Of a stretch of DNA of 64,000 bases, positions 23,108-64,000 are shown one piece after another. The first letter of the stretch is position 1; every line of letters starts with the position of its first letter. Source of the stretch: Mycteria americana (Eukaryota; Chordata; Aves; Ciconiiformes; Ciconiidae); NCBI RefSeq assembly GCF_035582795.1, contig NC_134366.1, positions 36,357,926-36,421,925 of the forward strand, read 5' to 3'. A program made the position numbers and the translations under genes. The notes beneath the pieces are model-generated. The model saw nothing but the letters and a program-made list of their open reading frames with translations, was not told the origin of the DNA and ran no database searches.

Positions 23108-23158
23108 GCAGTCTTTATGCACCATGTGTTGCCACATATTTTTTTTTTCTTCTTAAAC

Positions 23159-23166
23159 TGAGGTAG
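23159..23166 (-). promoter_or_regulatory. let-7 8-mer seed match in the IGF2BP3 3'UTR
   Basis: A second CTACCTCA on the transcript strand, placed directly after the proximal AATAAA at 23174-23179. It is therefore likely present only in the longer mRNA form. Confidence 0.55.
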
Positions 23167-23173
23167 ACTGAAG

Positions 23174-23179
23174 TTTATT
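23174..23179 (-). terminator. Candidate proximal poly(A) signal of IGF2BP3
   Basis: AATAAA on the - strand, about 1.65 kb after the stop codon. A let-7 seed match (23159-23166) lies only 8 nt beyond it, about where cleavage would occur. Confidence 0.4.
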
Positions 23180-24192
23180 GTAGAAACTTGAATGTGTCAC
23201 TATTACCACAATCATCATTCAAATTACATTCGGAAATTAAAAAATTTGGTAACTTTCCTGTTATCCCTGCCTTTTGACATTTTTTTTCTTCTCTAATGGT
23301 TGGTTGCAGAACGTGCATAAATCCTGCTGCATCTATTATAAGCCAGGCTAGAGAGGTTGTTGGTTTGTTTTTTTTTTTTTTTTTCTTGTAATAGTTTTTT
23401 AAAACCTTCAAAGTGGCTTAGTGTGGCCCATAACAGCGGCTGGATATGTAAACTTAGCCTTTCATTATCTTTCAATGTGATCAAACACTGTTTGACCTTC
23501 CCCCATCGTGGTAACTGAAAGCAGTATGATGTGATCTGCAGACAGCAGAGACCCTCATGGCCTCAAATATGCTCTAGCAGATCAAGTGTTCTATCAAACT
23601 GAAGATGAAGCTTGCTCTTTGAACAAAATGGCAAAGTCCAAATGGGCTGCAAATGGTTAAATGTAGCATTATTAGGTAGTGATGGTCAAAGGCACAAAGG
23701 GTTCATGCATTCAATCAAGTAGCACAAAAAAAAAATTCAGCCTCTTGCAGCCTTCTAAATTTTTCCCCCAACCCCAGCCTCTTGCCATCACTTCCTTGTC
23801 CTGTTCCCAAAAAAGTACCGTCACAAACTTTTTCATCCCATCTTAAAAGAAAACTAAACGGCATTGCTGCTATCAGAATGTTGGCATCATTCACTATCTT
23901 TTGAACATTCACTGAATTTTTTTTTTTTAAACAAATGATGGTGTTGAAGCCCTCAGAAAATCTGAGGCTATGTTTTTTTTACCCACCTTACTCCCATCAG
24001 CCAGCAGCTAGAAGTGCTCTACTATATTTTTTCCCCGATAAGTCTGTAGTACTCCTGGCTGGTGGCTGATCAAATTTTAATTTTTTTTAAAAAAATAAAA
24101 TGCTCAAGAACTATTAGCTTTATAAAGTATACAAAATACCAAAAAAAAAAAAAGCAAAAAAGGAACAATTTCTCATTGAGGTACTAAATGCC

Positions 24193-24200
24193 TGAGGTAG
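24193..24200 (-). promoter_or_regulatory. let-7 8-mer seed match in the IGF2BP3 3'UTR
   Basis: tgaggtag on the + strand gives CTACCTCA on the - strand transcript, a perfect 8-mer let-7 site about 630 nt after the stop codon. Further sites are at 23159-23166 (8-mer) and 22934-22940 (7-mer). let-7 repression of IGF2BP mRNAs is established in other vertebrates. Confidence 0.65.
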
Positions 24201-24829
24201 TTTAGTAAAATGCATATTTATCTTTTTATGCCCTGGCCAACACCATTCAACACTTCCCTTAGGTTATTCATGGCAGTGTTATGTAAAAATGCAACCAAAT
24301 TCTTTTTAAAAAATGCCACTTGTTTCAACATTGGGACTAACACTTAAACTCTTGTCAATACCCTTGCTCTAACCCTAGCCCACCCGCAATCCCACCCTCC
24401 AAATGTGTTTCTTCTTTTACAACTGGACCTATAAGAGCAATGCCTTTTCTTTTTTTTGTTGGTTTTTTTTCTTTTCTTTTTTTTTTTTTAACCAGTGAAC
24501 TCAGAAGAGAAAGCTTCATTAAACCAAGTTCTAAAATTGTTGGGGAATAATAAGAACAATAAAAAAGACTAACGAGTTTATGTTAAATTGTGAGAATAGA
24601 ACAAAAGGGAAGTGAAGGGGTCCTTATTTTAAAGCTGGGTTTCAAAAGTTTGAGAGAGCCTAAAGAATACATTCTCAGAGACAGCGTTCAACGGTTGCCT
24701 GGTCCTCGAACAGGTGATTGGCTTGGTGGATCTTCTGCATATAACTTCAACAGGTGCTCACCACCCGTCTCTGTCGCACAGTCTGTCTTTGGTCTGGCAT
24801 CTGTCTCTGATGGGCCATTTCCTAAACCT

Positions 24830-59485
<34,656 letters not shown>

Positions 59486-59589
59486 TCAGTTATAGACTTC
59501 TGCTCTAAATCACATGACAAAGCTAAAAACTGATTCCAAGATGAAGAGTTCCATTCAAACTTCTTCAGTCAAGATTTTGATTACACAAC

Positions 59590-59620
<31 letters not shown>

Positions 59621-62397
59621 TTTAAGTCACCATATTAAGGACTACAAGTTAGTTCTTGCTTGCTCTGGGCTTCTGTGCACTTTAAAGGTTTTGCTGGTGC
59701 AACCCTATCAGCAAAACCTCACAGGAGACAGAGCTTATACACTCAAAAGCATTCTTTTGCCTGATTTAATTTAAATCAGTTTCCCAAATAGAATTAAAGC
59801 TGCACCAGAGGGAAAACTTTTTAGCTGCTATCACAGCACCTTCATTAGGGTTTTTGCCAGCACAGCTATTTGGCTGGAGTTTTTGCAATAACTGACATAG
59901 CTGTGACAGGAAGGGGGGAAAAAAAAAAAAAAAACCAGACAGACAGTTCCTGGTTCATTCTCAGCCAGTCAATGGCATTTGAAACACCACTTAGCAGAGC
60001 ACAACAGCACCTTGCAACTTCGCAACTAGTCATGTTGTAAGCAGGTTTAAAAGTTAACCAGGAAATTAAAGGCAATGTATCTGTTAAACTCTCCATAGAT
60101 GCAAAGGTGTTAGAAGGCATTTAAACACTGTTTCAAGTTCTCTCGTGCTTTTAGGCAAAGCAGAGCCCTCTGTTAAATATCACAGAGGGATATTGCCCAA
60201 ATGCACACAGCGCGCTCCGTCACACTGAATAACCACCCGGTCGCTCAGCTCTCCCTCTGCCCAGCCCCTCTTTCTAACCAAGGTGGGGCCAAGTTTGCAG
60301 GTCAACCTGACCTGCTGGTCTCATCCTCTTCGCAGAGGGAGCACAACTCTAAACTTAAAAATGACGGATTTCTGGAGGGTAGAAGATCTTCCACTCACAA
60401 AGAGAATAGAGGCAATACAATTAAAGATCTAGGAAACAGTAGGAATAACTAAGCTACACGCAGCACACTGGTAAGCTAGTGATATAAAACTAACATGTTT
60501 GCCCAAGACAGACATTTCAAAGTTTCACTACAGAAGGCATGTTATTCAGATTATCAACAAAATGATATATTGACATCACTGAAACATGCATTGATTTGGG
60601 GTACTTTATAAATGCCAGGCTTAATCTTGGACCAAAGATCACTGATAGATTTTGTTTAAAGACAAAATTTAAATTAAAAACAGTAGTGGGAGGGAGGAGG
60701 TTTCCATCTCATATTAAAGAACCCACCAGCATACGCTTTCATTAAAAAGCTCAGCCACCATATGCTCTGGAGCAAGGCCTCTGAAATTCAGAAACTTAAC
60801 CCACTCCCTCTGTTCACCCACATTTGCAGGTGGTTGCTGCCAGTTTACCAAACGCTACCCTCAGCAACGCTCTTACTCCTCCCTCTACTGCAGAGAGAAA
60901 GGGAGATGCTAGCCAATCACCTAAATTTTTGAGGGTAGCCATTGAAAAGTGCTACTCATCTCCCAGGTGAACCACCTGACAGTCTGGGTCTCAAGCAGCT
61001 GTTGAAGCCGAGCAGCAACTTTGCAGGTAAGAAGTGGTATATGGGTACCGAGGATAACATGCCCCTCATCTCCCAGGGGTTGAACCACCATCCTCGAAAT
61101 ACTCCAGTCAGACAGTAAAGAGCTTATGAGAAAACAAGTAATTTGTGTCTTTGCAGCAGTGTTTAATAAGGGCTGGTAATAAATAAGGCCCAAGGCAATC
61201 CCAATGAACAACAAGGAAAGCAAAATATTGAATAACTGATCACTGCTCATTAAATACTTCTGTTCACCAAATGAGACACAGGTCCTTTGGGAACAGGGCA
61301 GGAGTGTAATTGCTCCCATAAAAGAAGAATCTCTTACAGCATATGGCAAGAGAGCTGGATTAAAATTTGCTGAGGCTATTTCAAAGCTGACATTTCTTAA
61401 CTTTTACTCCATAGACTTTGAATAGCATTTTATTACACAGAAAGCCATGTTTACAACACAGTAAAGGCAGTGAGCAGCCAGACTAGTGAAACTTGTGTTC
61501 CTATGGATTTGTCTCTCAAGTTTTAGTTTCTGCATAAGATTTCCAATGCCCAAAAGGCATTTCGCTGAAGCCTCTCTCCACGGACATCCTATCTGGGAAA
61601 GGGGTCTGCAGCCTTTCTTTTTTATGCAACCTGAACATACTAAGATCTTGTTGGTTGCAAATATCTGAGACCTCTGTTTCTGGGTTGAGTTTTACTGAAA
61701 TCAGCAAAAAAGCTGAATTGCTAACAGGGAGGGGAACACACCACCAGACAGTGCAGTTGCACAAGCCCTGTTTCTTTTAGAATCAAACCTCAAGATGTTG
61801 GAGAGATGAGCACCAACGATTTCGTGAACGTGCTGGTAGGCTCCGGGTTGACATCCATCCCAACTCATTCCCTTCCACACGTTCATTTGACAAGTTCAGA
61901 CATTGTTTCTTTCCCAAAATGCTTCAATCTCCCCTGGCATCTTAGACCAGAATCCCAGCACTAATACAAAACCTTACACTGAACCAGTGCATGAGACTTC
62001 TCACTCTTCCTTGGAAGTGGTAGGGGAGAAAAAGACTAGGCTTTTTGTTTGCAACTGAGCTATATACCTATCATGTTTTCACAACAAACATTATACAGCA
62101 ACAACTGGCATATATATACACCATACTTCTCCTGGAAGGAAGGTTGGAATTTTTCTACTTAAGAACAATTTACGAATGGCTAAATGGTTCTGTGTGACTA
62201 AGTACCTTAAATTCAAAGCAAACTGAGAAAAGTTCACTTGCCATTGTGGAAAATCAATTATGTCACCAGTGAACAATCCCTGGCCACCAAAGCCATATGA
62301 TGACATGGAAAAATAACACACTAAAAAATATTGGATGGGTTGTCTTTGAGCAAGTATTTGAAGGCAAACCTGCTTTAAAGTTCACTTCTCCAGTTAG

Positions 62398-62467
62398 ATA
62401 CTAGAGATACTACAGTATCTCTAGTACTGTATACTAGATTCTTTAGTATACTAGAGATACTACAGTA
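62398..62467. repeat. Inverted repeat plus 20-bp direct repeat cluster
   Basis: A near-perfect palindrome, tactagagatact-ac-agtatctctagta, has 13-bp arms (62399-62411 and 62414-62426) and a 2-nt centre. The 20-bp segment atactagagatactacagta (62398-62417) recurs exactly at 62448-62467. Between them a further short inverted repeat (tatacta ... tagtata) is present. The cluster could form hairpins or cruciform structures. Confidence 0.85.
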
Positions 62468-63516
62468 GTATCCACTTGTTTAAATTAGTCTAGATATTTA
62501 GAGAGAAAACTTTAAAATAACTAATTCACCCTCTGAGTTAGAGGGTTCTCCATATTTTACAGGCTGACTTGTTTTATAATTTGATTTGTTCAAAGAGAAG
62601 TCGGAAGAAGAGTCAGTAATTAAACACTGCTCTCCCAAGCCTTTTGTGGAATTGACATTTCCTGGATAGGTAGTCCCACACTCTGCACTGATTTGGGCAC
62701 ACGCAGGTGAATGCCAAGATAACTAATTTTCAGTGATGCAGCAAATACACAGTTCTGGTGTATTTCTTACAGAAGACAAGTCCACAGCTTTTGAAAAGTC
62801 CCTTTGGCTGTTAAGCCTGGCCTTCACATTCCAACATTTGACAGTTTTCACTAGATTTTTAAAGTATTGTCATACACCTTCATTTAACTGTTCTGAACTA
62901 ATTTTAATCAATTTTGTGGCACAAAATATAGGGCTGGAATCAGGCAAGGTGATGGCTCAGCAGCCCTTCAGCACCACAACAAGCCCAAAATTTCAGAGGC
63001 GTCTAGGCACTGCCTTCGGCAGGGGGAAGGAAAAAAACCAACAAGAGAGATGAGTGATTAAGAACTGTCTTCTAGATGGATGCAAAATTCCTGTAAAACA
63101 GCATCTCCAACAGCACTTGCTATCAGGAGAACCATCCCTGCTACCTGGGAAAGCCTGAGCCTCAGAGGAAAGCAAGTGACTGGTTCTCCATGGCACTAGC
63201 GGCACCTGTTTCAGTCAAGCCTATCATCATTGTTGCAGTCCACCAAATGCACTTTAAATCCAGCTCCTTTTGTGAAGCACATGCTCGCATTGACTGACTG
63301 CCTCAGAAACGCAAGTCCAAACCACAGCAACACCACCTCTGCCTTTCTGCAAAGACCTCTGCCTTCCCAAACAGGGCTGGGGGTCTCCTTCCACAACCAC
63401 ACGTTAATACAGGCCATGCAGGTTACCTCTGTCTACAGGTACCTACTGAAACAACCCACAAACCATCTTTTACACAAGCGCCAAAAGCCTTAGACTCATT
63501 TAATGAGGACAAACAT

Positions 63517-63531
63517 GGGGGGGGGGGGGGG
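63517..63531. repeat. Pure 15-base G tract
   Basis: Fifteen G in a row, about 180 bp before the right-hand CR1 copy. Confidence 0.9.
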
Positions 63532-63708
63532 ATCTGTAAGCTTCCTCATTAAGAGGTGCCCTCTTCCCCCAAAATCTTCTTTAAAAATTAATATTTAGTG
63601 GAAATGGAAAATGGTTCAATTTCATATACCAGCAAGAGCCAGTACACAGGAATCTCATAGTGTAGTTCAGAATTTTTTTATAAAACAAATCTATTAAGAG
63701 ACTGCAGC

Positions 63709-64000
63709 GACCAGGGAACTACAGGCCTGTCAGCCTGACCTCGGTGCCAGGGAAGCTGATGGAGCAGATCATCCTGAGTGCCATCACACGGCATGTAGAG
63801 GATAACCAAGGGATCAAGCCCAGCCAGCATGGGTTCAGGAAAGGCAGGTCCTGCTTGACCAACCTTATCTCCTTCTACGACAAGGTGACCCGCCTAGTGG
63901 ATGAGGGAAAGGCTGTGGATGTTGTCTATCTAGACTTCCGTAAAGCCTTCGACACGGTTTCCCACAGCATTCTCCTGGAGAAACTGGCTGCTCATGGCTT
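63709..64000 (+). mobile_element. CR1 LINE ORF2 fragment, runs off the window
   Basis: CR1 reverse transcriptase sequence starts abruptly at about 63709 and continues past the window edge. It is open throughout, encoding [20 protein letters not shown], then [30 protein letters not shown] and LEKLAAHG. It is 5'-truncated within ORF2 at RT block 1. Over about 290 bp it differs from the 6844-10355 copy at only about eight positions by eye, including Ser to Arg in YLDFSKAFD. It lies in the opposite orientation to that copy. Confidence 0.93.

Larger units (their letters stand above)
22306..24829 (-). other. IGF2BP3: IGF2BP3 3'UTR (approximate)
   Basis: Sequence downstream of the IGF2BP3 stop (taa, 24832-24830 on the - strand). 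AATAAA signals on the - strand lie at 23174-23179 and 22320-22325, so short (about 1.7 kb) and long (about 2.5 kb) 3'UTR forms are plausible. Three let-7 seed matches lie in it, at 24193-24200, 23159-23166 and 22934-22940, in keeping with the known let-7 control of IGF2BP genes. It also has a (CA)8 stretch at 23092-23107 and long T tracts on the + strand. Confidence 0.65.

Noticed and set aside
24193-24205. tgaggtagtttag on the + strand, resembling the 5' end of let-7
   Set aside because: No hairpin partner arm is seen nearby. It is better explained as a let-7 target site on the IGF2BP3 (- strand) transcript.

Overview
The window is vertebrate nuclear DNA, almost certainly from a bird. It is AT-rich and mostly intronic, has one CpG island, and carries several CR1 LINE copies and a solo LTR of a type common in neoavian genomes. 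Three protein-coding genes can be read exon by exon. Their order matches the segment GPNMB - MALSU1 - IGF2BP3 that I know from human chromosome 7p15. The abundance of young CR1 and the LTR type suggest a neoavian rather than a galliform bird, but that is an inference.

Layout. Positions 1-5.3 kb hold the 3' end of GPNMB on the + strand: the transmembrane exon, the cytoplasmic-tail exon and a 3'UTR. A solo LTR with a 5-bp target duplication lies in the intron before the transmembrane exon. Positions 6.84-10.36 kb are a 5'-truncated CR1 LINE on the - strand. It has an ORF1 remnant and an ORF2 whose only visible lesion is one frameshift in the endonuclease domain. Positions 11.2-12.3 kb are the CpG-island promoter of MALSU1, with an NRF1-like site. 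All four MALSU1 coding exons lie on the + strand between 11713 and 18588 and give a 209-residue protein. From 22.3 kb to 59.4 kb, on the - strand and convergent with MALSU1, is the 3' two-thirds of IGF2BP3. This comprises ten coding exons (probably exons 6-15), encoding the end of RRM2 and all four KH domains, and a 3'UTR of about 2.5 kb with three let-7 seed matches. The first IGF2BP3 exons (RRM1 and most of RRM2) lie beyond the right edge. From 63709 to the end is a second CR1 ORF2 copy on the + strand, nearly identical to the first where they overlap.

The three genes are unrelated in function: a lysosomal/melanosomal membrane glycoprotein, a mitochondrial ribosome assembly factor and an oncofetal mRNA-binding protein. 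They are neighbours by conserved synteny, not a pathway. I found no evidence of a novel multi-gene system. The most informative points are the near-intact young CR1, the solo LTR with its target duplication, the NRF1/short-5'UTR promoter of MALSU1, the let-7 sites arranged around alternative poly(A) signals in IGF2BP3, transposable elements close to exon borders, and two unexplained repeat structures in noncoding DNA.
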